Part shown: positions 11,678 to 22,908 of the stretch, piece after piece
Layout of the letters: each line of letters opens with the position of its first letter
Numbering within the stretch: position 1 is the stretch's first letter
Assembly: GCA_009599575.1 (NCBI GenBank)
Contig: VWND01000075.1
Coordinates: forward strand, 620,001-684,000
Origin: Blumeriella jaapii
Taxonomy: Eukaryota > Ascomycota > Leotiomycetes > Helotiales > Drepanopezizaceae
DNA length: 64,000 bases
Reading direction: 5' to 3'
Notes under the pieces: generated by a model
What the model saw: only the letters and a program-made list of their open reading frames with translations
Told to the model about the DNA's origin: nothing
Database searches by the model: none
Translations under genes and position numbers: made by a program

Positions 11678-13455
11678 TTAATAAAACATATCCTCGTCCC
11701 ATTGCAACTTGATTCTAATCTCCTCATCCAACCTCCATCCGACTCCAATGCACAAAGCTTTCTTGGTCAGGTGGTGTTGCACGTATCCATCTTGAAATTC
11801 GATCCACACCAACCGCCCGTCTGGACCAGTCCCCTTGCTCCAATATACTATGTCCGGTGCCGCTGAAACCCCCAAAATGTGAACATGGTTCAGCCAGTTC
11901 TCTTTTGTCTCAAAATTGAACGTGCCTGTGATTATCAATTCAACCCCATCATATGTCATCTCAATCTCGCTCGCCGTATCCCGTCGCCCAGTACCCAGTT
12001 CATCCAAGTACAGTGAGCCGCTGGCCTCGCCTCGAGCGTCAGGAGCGACGACGAAGTCGAATTTGCGTGTGGTATCGGAGACTGCGTTGCTGCGGAGGGG
12101 AATGATGGAGCCGCCGCGGACGTGAATCGGCATGAGGTCGAAGAACGCGATTACTGCTCTCTCCGTGACCCCTTTGCCCCAATACTGTTTCCAGTTGGCG
12201 TAACTGTAAAAGATATCTTCAGGAAAAAAGATGTTGTAAAAGTCTAGATTAGGCTCGTTCTGGGGCGAGACGAGCAGCGAGTCGCCGTAGAACATCTGAT
12301 TTTCGATCAGAAAAGTGCGCTGGTCTTCAGGGTACATGAAGAACAGTGGTCTCAGCAGCGGCGTACCGTCGCGTGCCTGTTTATGTAAAGCCGTGTACAT
12401 GTAGTCGTATAATTCGTTCCGGATGCTGTGGGTGAAATGCGATGTCGATTTAAGGTACGCGGTTACAACCATACGACGAAGGTCTCGATCTGCAGAATCA
12501 CACTGTTGAAACCTTCTCGACCACTGCGTCACCATCGCTGCTTTTCCAGTAAGTTTAGAGTAGTGGCTCGCTACGTCCATCGGGCTCGGTCCCTCGAAAA
12601 AATAGAGATCCAGCATGCCGCACCATAAATTGTACTAGTCTTAAAATCAGCATTGGCGTTTGGAGAAAGGAGGTTGACGAAGCGGATTCCACAGTCGAAT
12701 ATGCTCACCTCGAGGAACTGTCCGTTTACCAGACTCCAATCAACTTCGACTTCCACGTCCGGGGACGATTGCACCATCACACCATGGGTGCCATTCTCGC
12801 CCCTGTGATCGAAATAGATAGGGTGGTTTCCGTGGAGGCGACGCTTACAATTCATAGTACGGATACGCAGGTTATTCTTGTCCTCGCCGAGCCCATACAA
12901 ATTCGGATTGGGCGGCAGATGCGTGCGGAGTCTCACGTAGTCACCTTCGAAGATCATAGGCGCGGCACTGGTGTCGAAGAGGACCTCGTTGTTTGATCTC
13001 CGCGTGACCCTGAAGGTGAACGGCGAGACTTTGTAGGAAAACTCTAGATCGGACTCTTCTGAGAGAAAGGGCTGGGGGTGTTCTATGCGCGAGGCTGCGA
13101 GAGAGCCTAAAACAGGGACTACTTGATCGCCGACACTTGCTGCATTTGCGATCGTCACGCGGAGCTGTGACCCTGATTCTTGTGAGCAATGTTTCCGTCC
13201 TGCGGGGATAACATACTGACCGGACTCAAATTGGACCGAAAGCACCAACTCGGGCACGTCTGGCTTGTAATAATTGCATGGATCCCCTCTCAGCTTCAAT
13301 ATGGCAGTCAATTTCGTTGCCGTCTGCACCACATTCGTAGCGACGTACCCCGGGCAGTGTTTCCTGCTACCCGTCGCTGGCTGACGGTTGGACAGCAAAG
13401 TGCCAGACGCCAGAGCGCTGGCCCACACAAGGGCCGTGAAGAAGTGACAAAGCAT
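11678..13455 (-). pseudogene. GH31 alpha-glucosidase pseudogene without catalytic barrel
   Basis: Two frames on the minus strand together match the ends of a secreted fungal GH31 alpha-glucosidase. The first (13455 to about 12571) has a signal peptide, the CPGYVATNV start typical of these enzymes, and the N-terminal mutarotase-like region ending in the NLYGLGEDKNNLR-type block. The second (about 12616 to 11678) resumes at the DLYFFEGPSP block, which normally leads into the barrel. Between them the reading frame slips by one base near 12620-12630. Then, near 12490, the QW..RFQQC segment jumps directly to the late RNELYDYMYT / PLFFMYPED / GDSLLVSP region. About 300 residues are missing, including the WIDMNE nucleophile region and the acid/base aspartate. 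Functional family members are usually 850 or more residues; about 600 remain. The product cannot be an active glucosidase. Confidence 0.85.
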
Positions 13456-15195
13456 CGTGGCTGTACTTGAACTGCGTCACGATGTTCTAACCGGTGCAAA
13501 GGGGGAGAGAGACCTTTGAGGGTATCATTCTGATCGAGACCGAGCGTTGAAGGATACTGACGCTCAGCCTGACTGCTTATCAAGGCGTGTGGTGTAATCT
13601 CAATTGATCCAGAATTAGATGACGCTCCTGCTGGAGGATTCCGCGTGAGAAGCCTTCATTAGGAGGGTCTCTCATCCTTCAACTTGTCATGTGTAAGATT
13701 CTGATCTATGAGCCAGCTTCACCAGTAAACAAGCTTGTAAGTAATCACAATGGCAACTATGTATGCTTGTCTCGAATCCTTCTGAATATTGCACAACAGC
13801 ATGTTGAACATTGAAATTGGTGTAAGGGTCCAAATTTTTCAGCAATTGAGCAAAAGGGTAGGAAGAGGATTCGTGATAATCCCATCACGTTGACATCGGT
13901 AGCCGAGCGGAGAATGTCCTGGGTTCTGATTCGCTCGCTTAGAGAGGCAAGTACTTCCATCAACATCAAAGGATTTTGGCGTTGATGCCTGTGACTGCAG
14001 TGGTAGGGAATATCCTCTCTGGGCACGGTAGGAACAACTCGTAGGATTACTATCCGGTAGCCTATGGAATCAAACATGCTATTAAAAAAACCCATGTTGT
14101 AGGCCTCGTCTACGGCCGAAATCTTCAAAGACCTGGTCTTCGGGGATTAGGTAGGCACTAAGGCGACGGACAATCAAGGCTTAGATGCAATGGCTCCGTA
14201 GCCCACGCAGAGTAGAATTGCTTATGTTTTCTCTTCGCCGAAATGACATGTTGATCTTTTCATTAGAGAACGATCGAGTATTTCCAACGCCTCGCCCTTT
14301 GACTCTGGTCAAATGAGCCTGCCACCTGTTGCCAGAAAACAATCCTTCCAATCGTGCTTTTCACACAACATTCGAAGAGTTCTTTCCTATCAAACACGTG
14401 GAAACAATTTTACTTTTATAGCTAATATGGTCGAATTGCTTATGATAACAAGAGCAATCCGCTCTGCATCCAGTAGCGTTGTAATATAGTTTCATATGTA
14501 TTACATACAAACAAATTCATTACATACCAACGAACTTACTTGTCTGAAGAGACCAAAGAGTCTACTTTTACAATAAATAAAATGGTATAATGAGGTAACG
14601 AAGTGTCTAAAACCGATTCTTATACCAAGCTAGCCAGCTGACTGATTGCGAAGCTTTCACCTCATTTTCCATCGGCTAGATTTTCGGAAACATGCTCGAG
14701 TACACTGCAATTTTCGTAACCTAAGAAAAAGACGCCCTGAAAGATCGAGGAAGTCCTTCACACGATACCTTCAGGTACAGATGTAGCCCACGGGATCTCC
14801 GCATAGCTTGCAAGATAGTAGGGCCAAATAAACCAATGATACTAGGAGATGAATGACATCCCCGCCATCAATGGACGAAGCACGTAGATTATTCTTGCTT
14901 GTTTTACACTCGCACTAAATCGTTCGGATGCCTCGCTCACAAGTGGACCGAGTTCAACGTGGCATTCGGGAAGGGCTTGCCGTCTCCATCGTTTCTCGTC
15001 TTCGGAACATGCATTCTGAAGCAAGTCTGGCAATCTCGTAAGTAGACCCCAGTTAGCAGTTTCACCCAAACTTAGGGCATCTGGATTGAGACCATTCCTG
15101 TCGACCTATAAGCACCGCATCGTCTCACATTTTGAAGAACATGCCTCATAAACAGAGTCAAATACCTCCGCGCACACACGCACACACGTCCACAC
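13456..15195. other. intergenic, no gene supported
   Basis: About 1.7 kb. Minus-strand frames at 13757-14128 (123 codons) and 14842-15069 (75 codons) have no recognisable motif or signal peptide and I cannot support them; the second could be a relic. The 14400-14600 part is AT-rich. Confidence 0.45.
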
Positions 15196-16163
15196 TCATT
15201 GGCTCTTTACCGCCTCCTCAGCTTTCTTCTCTTCGTCCAAAGGAAGCGGTCGAGGCACCAGCAACTTCCGCTTCTCGCCCATAACCACTATTCTCAACAT
15301 CAGCATTCATCCTGTAACCCCGACACCCATGAAGAGGAGGCGGAGGGGGATATTTACATCGCTTATACAACATATAACTCGTGACCAGCAGAATCGGCAA
15401 CGCCACCATGACAGCCGTGACCTTCCTCGCAACCTGCTTGTAATTCTTCGGTAACTGCTGACTCCCACTTGTAGTTGGCCTCGCACCCGCCCTCGTAGAA
15501 ATCTTTGACACGATGGCTGAGTTCAACTCTGCTACGGGAACATGTGGTTTCGGCGCAGAAGGAGGCGGCATCGGCGGCGGAGGTCGGACAGGCGCAGATC
15601 TCATATGATTCGCATTATGTGTCGCATTCAAAAGCGCCGTTTTGGGTTGCGCGTTCTCGATAGAAGGTCTAGATGCCACAGTCGTCGTCGTCGTCAGCGA
15701 CGGTCTTGAAGGCTCCCTCCGAACCTTGTGCGGCGTCCTTCCCGTCCGCTGGTGTTGATGCTCTCTCGGCTTGCAAGGCCTGCACTTCTCTCAAGATCTT
15801 GGAGGATTGAACAGTGTCGGGTTTCCTCCCGGGCGCCGCACTCCCGCTCTTCTCCTTGGGACTTTGTACCGGCTTCACTGGCACCGCAACTTTCGCTTCC
15901 ACCGGCACAGGCTTCGCAGAACTCGCAGAGACGGCCTTCTTTGCCGCAGCAGCAGCAGCAGCAGCAGAGGACGCAACACTCTTTCTGGCGACAGGCGCTT
16001 TCGCAGGCGCAGCTTTCGCTTTCTTCGCACTGGCACTCGCTGCCTTGGTCGATTTCGCCCTCGTTGTCGCCGAGTTGACGCCGTCCGGCACTTCCACCTT
16101 CACCGGGTCGGTGACGACCTTCCGGGGCCTGCCCCTCTTGTTCACAATCTCTGCTAAAGACAT
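15196..16163 (-). CDS. AT-hook and transmembrane protein, with one frame break
   Basis: The start at 16163 opens with a KRGRPRK AT-hook at residues 9-15, followed by a Lys/Ala/Ser-rich basic region of about 100 residues and a short helical segment. Near 15682-15715, beside a (GAC)5 run, the frame ends at a stop at 15669, while the neighbouring frame carries on with a Pro-rich part, a conserved-looking STRAGARP block, LPKNYKQVARKV, and one membrane span. A 70-bp intron (15288-15357; GTAAAT donor, GCTGATG branch, AATAG acceptor) then leads to a 30-residue Lys/Glu-rich tail ending at 15196. If one base is skipped at the break, exons 15358-16163 and 15196-15287 give 298 residues with matching phase. 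The break may be an assembly indel or a real mutation. DNA binding at one end and a membrane span near the other would suit a protein tethering chromatin to a membrane (inference). Confidence 0.65.
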
Positions 16164-16942
16164 TCCGGGTGGAAATGGGCGTAGTAAGTCGTGGTGATGA
16201 GGAGCTGGAGCTGGAGCTGGCTTGCTCAGAGGGTTGAACGAACGTGTGACGAGCTTTTGGAAATTTAGCCGGCGCGTCGGTTGACCGGAACGCGTTTTTT
16301 AGCTTTCGAACACGGAACCCTTTTTCTTCGTCTACAAAGCGAGCTTTACTTTGACGACAACAACAACAACAACAAGGCAAGCGAGAATTATTCGACTTAA
16401 GGCGATCCTGACCCTGAGTTAACAGGGGCAGAAATGCATCGGAAGAAGTCCCCTTGACGATTTTTCTTCTACACCAATTGCAGGAATCTGTTTCGTTACA
16501 TGATTTCGTAAAATGAACGCGTTTCCTGTTCCTATTGAATGTTCATTCTATTTTCTAGAGTGCTTGATCTATTCGACAGCATTGTCTTTTCACCTGTCTG
16601 TCCGCTCTGTATCAATTCGTAATTCCTGCTTCTCCGGTAGCAATTTCACCACGGCGAAAGCTGAGCACATGTACAAGCTCGCAAAGCCATAGAAAATAAG
16701 ATGCTTAGGTACTCTTACCATTGCTCTTCCTTACTTGATTGCTTCCTACCAGCCACTCTTCGGTCATTGATTTATTGATCATGTAATCGTGTCAGTCTCG
16801 AAAGGGGGAGACGTGAAAGTGTACGTCGATCAACAACCAACTTTCAAGTAAGCTGAAGAGGACATCATGATTTATTTACAAGTACCGTTATCAAAACGGT
16901 ACATCGGAACATCCATGCTTGCCATCGCGGGATTGTTCTTGT
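16164..16942. other. intergenic between two minus-strand genes
   Basis: No supported gene. Contains the 5' region of the AT-hook gene, with (CAA)n at about 16360-16378, and the 3' flank of the GH79 gene. Confidence 0.5.
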
Positions 16943-18594
16943 TTACTGCAAATTCACAACCAGCGCCTCCGACGCAGCAACCTCCAGTTTCGCTTGCCCT
17001 CCCATAACATCAACGTTCTCGACCACCTCTGCACCACTGGGCACACACGTCCCATGAGCAAACGTGACGCCAGCGAAGGAAACATCTCCTCCCGTTCCCT
17101 GATCACTCCTCGCGTTCGCGTTCGCAGCAGTCAGTCTCCTCCCTTTCACACTTGTTGCCGTCAAACCGTTCAGCACAAATGTCTGCTTATCCCTCGGCCC
17201 AGTCCCATCGTAGAAGACAGAGTTGTACAGCACAGCTCGCAACGGCTTGTCCGCCGCATCATACACGATGTATACGGCAAACGCGTCATTCCCGGTATCC
17301 AGAGCGACAATGCTCGCCCCGCCCGCCATCGCGGCCGTGGCAGCATACCCGCCGTAGTATGGCGCGCCGATCGAGATCTGCCCCCACCAGCAGTACAAAC
17401 AGTTGCCTATGGTGCCGTGGTGGAAGTACATCCGCTTGATCCCGGCAGCGGAAGCACGCAGCGCGTAGTCCATCGTCCACAAGCTCGCGCCGAAGAAGGG
17501 GCTCACTGCGGCGGCTCCGCCCCCAGACACGCTGTTCGTCTCGCCCATCACGTAGTCTTTTCCCTCGGAAACCGCGGCCGCGATGTCAGAGGTGAAGCCG
17601 GCGACGTTTGAGGCGGTTCGCGAATGCGACATCAGCGTGGAGACACTGCCGCCGGGGTAGTTGTGGTGCGCATAGTCTTTAACGTAGGACTTGACAGTGG
17701 CGTCCTGCGTGGCGATGAGCGTCTGCGCACCCCATTCTGGGGGAGACTTGAGCCAGTTGCCGGCTTGGATGATGTTCTTTACACCGAGGGCATCGCCGAC
17801 TTTCTGGATCCAATCGTTTTGCGATGCACCCTCGGTGGCTGGGTCCCATTTGGGGACTTTCAGAGCAACGGGCTGCTTGGCGTCGGCGAAGTCTGGACGA
17901 GTCTGTTAGCAAGGCAGGCTTGAAGGGATAAGAAGACTTGCATTCTGGTTCGTTGCCGAGCTCTATGGCGTGGAGGTTGGGCATTTGCGCTTTGGCACTT
18001 TTGGCTGCTGCAATGGTGCCCGAGATGTTGTCGTGTCCACGATTGAGACCTTGGGTCTATCAGCCAAGTCACAGACGTGGAGGGAGAGAAACGCACCAAC
18101 GACAACAGATCCCTGGTAGGTAGCAGCCAGAGACATGAATGAAGGCCCAAACGTCAACGACAATGGCACATCTGTCGTAGGGGCATTCCCCGCAGGCGTA
18201 TACTTGACTTCCTCGGAAAGAGCAGGATCAAACACGGCGCGGTCCCTATCCCCTGATCAGGGACGTCCTTTCATCCTCTAGGAAGCACTTACTGTGTAGT
18301 GCCGCCGATACGAATCGGAGGCCATGTTCCCGTCAAGCTCTGGAGGTTCTGCAGGCACTGGCTCGTGGAAACGACATCTTTGAAATAGGACGGAAAGGCG
18401 TAGAACTCCAAGCTGATTCGTATTAGCCAGTGCACAAACCAAGCTGCAAGCAAGACTCACGATATGCCAACAGGCGCAGGATCAAGCTTCGCAGCCTCCT
18501 TTGGCGCAGAAGATGGCACTAAGTAGGTGACTACCGCGCACTGTCCTAGGACGGGCAGGAACAGCAAGAGGGGTTGTTTGAAAGGATAGATCAT
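16943..18594 (-). CDS. secreted GH79 beta-glucuronidase-type glycoside hydrolase
   Basis: Five exons on the minus strand: 18461-18594, 18293-18412, 18097-18245, 17942-18049 and 16943-17892, with phases that all match, giving 486 residues. Residues 1-19 are a signal peptide. The product belongs to GH79, retaining enzymes that release glucuronic acid from glycans such as arabinogalactan proteins. The acid/base glutamate is visible in ELGNEPE (Glu168) and the nucleophile in MGETNS (Glu288). Between and after them lie HHNYPGG, the aromatic FHHGTIGNC.YCWWG block and APYYGGYAATAAM, all typical of fungal GH79 proteins. The fourth intron uses a GC donor (GCAAGT at 17941-17936) and a CAG acceptor; no GT donor fits the phase. 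The protein probably acts outside the cell. It looks intact, unlike the nearby GH31 gene. Confidence 0.9.
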
Positions 18595-18936
18595 CGTGCT
18601 AGTGGATTAAGAATTGAGAAGAATTGATGCGACTGAAACATTGCCAAAGATCAGCATCACCCATACTTATAACAAACTCACCTTCCAACCGGGCAAGAGC
18701 CATCATCCCAGGGAGACTGAGGCATTTACAATACGGGGGGGTAAAATAATCAAACTGAAAACACGGTGTCTCGGCTCGTAATTGTGGAAATCATCCGCGC
18801 GCCGAAGATGGATTTGGCTGCGCATCTGAGCTATAACTCGTATCCCCTCGTACGGCTACAAGGTTTGACCCCAGGCTGTCAATCATCCGATGCTGAAAGC
18901 AGTAATTGTCTGCACGTCAGCGAACACACATGAGCG

Positions 18937-19075
18937 CTCTTGGTATCACAGGTTGTAGATACAGTGATACAGTGATACAGTACGTACCAGTCTCAAAAGG
19001 TGGTTTGAAATCTATATTTTCTACTGCTGAGTACGCAGCTGGTAATATATGTGTGACGGTGAGCATTTCCGTGTT
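18937..19075 (+). repeat. dispersed repeat relic, possible solo LTR (copy 1)
   Basis: Shares an ordered set of blocks with 21025-21130: GGTATCACAGGTTG, GATACAG/TATTACAG, GGTTTGAAATCTAT against GTGTGAAATCTGT, and GCAGCTGGTAATATATGTGT against GCAGCTGGGAATGTGTA. Downstream of both come a CACGTG-like site and a block ending near an AGTTCTTTAAATAG / AGTGCTTAGTAG segment. The arrangement resembles an LTR with its own promoter, but no element body adjoins it. Confidence 0.4.
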
Positions 19076-19195
19076 AAAGCGATTCACTTACTCGTAAGAA
19101 CAAGGGGGGATTCCTTGCGACACAACATGGGAAACATCAAGTGCCACTAAATGGTCACGTGATAATGGACCATGCCTCGACCTTGGTATCATCAG

Positions 19196-19300
19196 GGGTA
19201 TCCTCCCACTGGCAGTTCTTTAAATAGCAGAACGAAACTTTTCCAAACGTTGGTATCCTCACACTGGCAGTTCTTTTAAATAGCAGAACGAACCTTCTCC
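19196..19300 (+). repeat. tandem duplication of a 48-50-bp block
   Basis: Two near-identical copies (19196-19244 and 19251-19300) of GGTATCCTC.CACTGGCAGTTCTTT.AAATAGCAGAACGAA, each holding a TTTAAATAG TATA-like core. A related sequence, CCATACTGGCAACTCTTTTATAGAAA, occurs at about 47366-47391, next to the transposon block. Confidence 0.65.
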
Positions 19301-20102
19301 ACTGTTCGAAAAGTATGCAATACTAAAATCGTATGCAAACCTTCCATGTTCAAAGGAATGATATTACGTAGGTTTTCTATTAACCTGAAGCAATGCTCAT
19401 TTCAGGTATTCAGCTCCGCACTGTCGTACTTTTTTCTATCGTCAGAACACCCGTTGGAGATGTTTCCTGTTGGTTCTGAATAATCGGGACCTGGCTATGG
19501 GGTGGAGCCGGGAATTTTTAGCTTCGTGCAGAACTGCTTTGGTCGTCGTACTTATGTACGGTTTCGAAGAAGGCCTAGTTCTGTCTGCGACCTTGCGACT
19601 ATCATCATTGAAGATCTTATTGTACTCAGTGGCCAAATGTGGTCTTCCAACCTCTCAGAGCAACAGTCCATTCTCTCCGATTTATCATCCCAATTCGAGC
19701 CCTATAATTGCAGCGCATAATATGACGACGTGGCCTGTCGGCTCTTCGGTTCTTCCAGCAGAACCTCTTCCAGGTTCTGCACCTTGGTATTCTAAGCTTT
19801 TTCGCCTACCTATTCTTCAGTTTTAGGTGTCCTAATGTATGAGACTTGAGTCGGAGCTTGAATAAAGATGCCTGCAATCATGCATGTTGATCGACATTCT
19901 TTCCAAACGCGAATCTTCACCATGTTGTATGCGTCGGGACTTTATTTTTAAAAGTCTTTTTGAGTAACACGTAGCAGATCTTCGGGAAAGTAAAGCTTCT
20001 TATGTGTGCGATAAATCTCGCAATGTAGCGCAACGTAACCGTTCAACGTTTCTTCCGGAGCTGTCGCTAAATCGAACAACCTGCCTTAGTTTTCGATATC
20101 GT

Positions 20103-20162
20103 ACTTGACGTAGGATGGAATCACTTGACGCAGGATGGAATCACTTGACATAAAATGGAATC
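20103..20162 (+). repeat. three 20-bp tandem repeats
   Basis: Three consecutive copies of ACTTGACGTAGGATGGAATC, the second with one and the third with several substitutions. Non-coding context. Confidence 0.85.
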
Positions 20163-20649
20163 GGAATCAAATCAACGTTTCTGCTAATGGCATTCTTCAT
20201 GTTTTCTTGAACTAGTAATATTTCTCAACGGTTCTGTTCAAAAGAACAAGAATCGGTATAGTTGGTGATATTCAAAGCGAGCATATTAATATTTTTAATG
20301 ATTTTGCTGCTCGGTCTTTGAGATCGTTTTTGCCAACAGCAGGACTCAAAACAGCGTGTGTTAACCAAACACAAATCAAGTGTAACTTAGCAGACCTAAG
20401 TCTTGATTACCTTCGCTTTTCCTAGGCCGTTTTTCAACAAGGGAAGGTTGGTGTGACGGTGAGGTAGAAGCAGGAGCAGTTGCGAAGCTCTAATGAGGAG
20501 GGGAGCGTTGAACAGGTGCCATTCTTCGTAGATGACGGAATAGGCCTTCTCGTGACCCGTAAGGAACGAAAGGGAAGAGACAGGTTAACGCCGTCGCCAG
20601 CGTAGTAGAAGAGTTGTTGATAATTTGACGATCTAACCAACCAGACGAA

Positions 20650-20885
20650 GGCCGAGATCAACCAATAAGGTCGCTAGGGTCACCTAGCACGAAAGGAGCC
20701 AGGACTTCGGTTCTGTGACAGTAGAACATCACTCCAAATCAACAGCTACAGAAGGTAGAAGTTGCTAAGGGGAAGAATCCTTGTGTACAGTAAAGAGGTC
20801 TCCGCAGTTGATGACTAAACAAAGCTATGTCGTGATGCAAACGCAGAAGCGAGGATCTGGTGACATAGATACGCGAACAGAAAAG
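20650..20885. repeat. dispersed repeat relic, copy 2
   Basis: Second copy of the repeat at 5480-5730, in the same orientation, with the same order of short conserved blocks (CTACAGAAGGTAGAAGTTGC, CCTTGTGTACAGTA, CGTGATGCAAACGC, AAGCGAGGATCTGG). The two copies differ mostly by transitions and small gaps. Confidence 0.5.
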
Positions 20886-21024
20886 ACCGAAGCATCACAG
20901 CTGGTAATCTTTTTCGTAGACCGGAAAGGAAACTCGTTTCACCTCACCAAAAGAACCCTTTGAATCGACCTTTTATCTGTACGTTGCGAATTTGTGGTTA
21001 GAAATGAAACTCACCCCTGATCAA

Positions 21025-21130
21025 TGCAGGTATCACAGGTTGGTATTACAGTAAAAACTGGGTTTAATCCGTTGGTGTGAAATCTGTATGATCTCTACTA
21101 CCTGACGCGCAGCTGGGAATGTGTAATAAA
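21025..21130 (+). repeat. dispersed repeat relic, possible solo LTR (copy 2)
   Basis: Diverged copy of 18937-19075 with the same block order; the similarity continues weakly to about 21240, where a GGGGTATTCCCAC block matches the GGGGTATCCTCCCAC at 19196. Confidence 0.4.
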
Positions 21131-22182
21131 GGAACGCACGTCCCTTCAGTCGTGCTATCACGTGCCAATCAGTGGCTTCGTGACCCCCAGCTATCCTTCT
21201 CCTCGTATTCCTAGGGGTATTCCCACAAGTGCTTAGTAGAAGGCTTGTTACTTACGCTTTTTGCAACGACAATCGATGGTTATTTGTCTTCTAGAAGCAG
21301 AGGTAGACTTGCGGAAGTTCGCCAATGTAGATGGCTCAAACGCTGCTTTGGATGATGTGCAACATAGGGACAGACTTACTGGCGGCGCGAGCAATTCACT
21401 TATGGTAAATCGAAGTCGATTGAGTAACAAAAGCCTTTTAGCATGGTTCTTGTACGAACTTGGTCGTACCTTACTTTTCCTGCTGTAACGTCAGCTCAAG
21501 TTCTTGGTACTCGAGCGTCAACGTCTCAAACGGATAACGCAACCACGATTTTTACTGATCTTGCTATTGAGACTTACCCAGATGCAGTCCCCAAGAGTTC
21601 AACAAATGCTCTCGTGGCTTTCACAAGAGCGAGAAGACCGCGCTGCTCTGGTTTATCTCATCGAAGGATTTGGAAAAACATTAAGTCGACATAGCCGAGA
21701 GAGGCCAAGAAACACTTGTTTGGCTCAACTAGAAAGGACCGTTGATGCGGTGAACAAAGGATGGGAATCAAAACGCCAAAGGAAAGAGAAGACTTGAAAT
21801 GGACTCGGGGTTAGACGGAGTCATGAAATGAAGCAACCAGCCTCTGTTCATCTGCTATGGATCTTAAGCTTAGAATATATAGAACCGTATATTTTTCGCA
21901 CCAGAATATTCAATACACAAAAGGGTATAATCCACGCCTGTCAAAAGACCATAGCAGAAACATATTCACAGAATCGTCCTTGCAAGGTGCTGAAGCAACC
22001 CATGAGTTTGGTTTTTGTATTCTGCTCCATTTTCACCAACGCGCTCCGTTCGATTTCCGTCTAGATAGCACCAAAAATAGGTTGATGCTTCCAATTGGAT
22101 CTCGTTGCTCCACTGTTTGAATAGTGAGGAGCCTCGACTCGGGGAGGAGCTTGTGCTCTGCAGGTACAACAACATCGATCCA

Positions 22183-22200
22183 CGAAAAAAAAAAAAAAAA
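22183..22200 (-). terminator. RNA polymerase III terminator of 5S rRNA
   Basis: On the minus strand the 5S gene is followed at once by a run of about 16 T, the pol III stop signal. The exact length of such a run may be unreliable. Confidence 0.85.
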
Positions 22201-22319
22201 ACATACAACAGCAGGTATTCGCTGGTGGTCACCCACCCAACTACTAATCTGCCGATCTGAGGCTTGTGTATGGCAGAGCGGACGGGATGCCCAATTCTCC
22301 TCAGTCTATGGTCGTATGT
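22201..22319 (-). rRNA. 5S ribosomal RNA
   Basis: The minus strand reads ACATACGACCATAG at its 5' end, then GGGCATCCCGTCCGCTC and AGTAGTTGGGTGGGTGACC. It closes with ACCAGCGAATACC and CTGTTGTATGT. These are the conserved blocks of fungal 5S rRNA in the right order. The 5' ACATACGAC and 3' TTGTATGT ends pair to form helix I, and the total is 119 nt, the expected size. It stands alone, away from any rDNA, as is usual in Pezizomycotina. Confidence 0.95.
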
Positions 22320-22908
22320 GACAGATGATTTTGTGTATGGCAATTTAACATAGCTAAAGAACGTGTAGTTTGTAGCGGGGGGCAAGTTGGCAAGCCACTT
22401 CAATCTCGAGCCGCATTAGGCCATAACTTGTGTGCTGCTCTTTCTGACGGGAAATGGATAGTATTTATAAGCTTGTTCCAGTCTCGGAAATCCCAGATCC
22501 CGAGAAAGCTGCCAGAATAATAATGATGACTTGTAGATAAATCGTCTCAATACTGCACTTGGAAGGTCATTTACTCCTCGAACCAATCACCAACGTGGTC
22601 CAAGAAGGGGTAAGACGGATAAGCAGTACAACAAGCACAAGATCGAGGAGGCTCAAGTTATGATGCATGGTTTTTCAGGTAATGTACAAAGCAAGCAAAC
22701 GGCACACCTGATGCTGCCGCTCAATGGCTCTGTGCGCAACCTTCACGTTCGTGCAATACACACAATACACACACATATGTATATTCCAGTGACCAAAATG
22801 ATCCGTCCCAGAATCGAAAAAGTCCCCCATCCAGACAGAACCCATCATTACTACATCCGATCATGTCTCATCAAGCCCACTCAACTCGCCAGCCAGGTCC
22901 CTCTCCGC
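22320..22908. other. intergenic, no gene supported
   Basis: 5' flank of the 5S gene and 3' flank of the effector gene. Only the antisense shadow of the effector gives a long frame (22660-23355). Confidence 0.5.

Larger units (their letters stand above)
18595..22200. other. repeat-bearing intergenic region
   Basis: About 3.6 kb without a supported gene. It contains two copies of a diverged repeat (about 18937-19075 and 21025-21130), a duplicated promoter-like block (19196-19300), a 20-bp tandem repeat (20103-20162) and a second copy of the 5.5-kb repeat (20650-20885). Short frames at 19470-19826 and 21443-21797 show no recognisable domain. Confidence 0.5.

Noticed and set aside
11678..13455. 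the missing GH31 barrel as a large intron or alternative exon
   Set aside because: The barrel-coding sequence is not present anywhere between the two frames; it is deleted, not spliced.
15682..15780. an intron bridging the frame break in the AT-hook gene
   Set aside because: No donor with the right phase precedes the CATCTAG acceptor; the only phase-compatible pair (GTGCAG to GGGAG) lacks a pyrimidine tract and a branch site.
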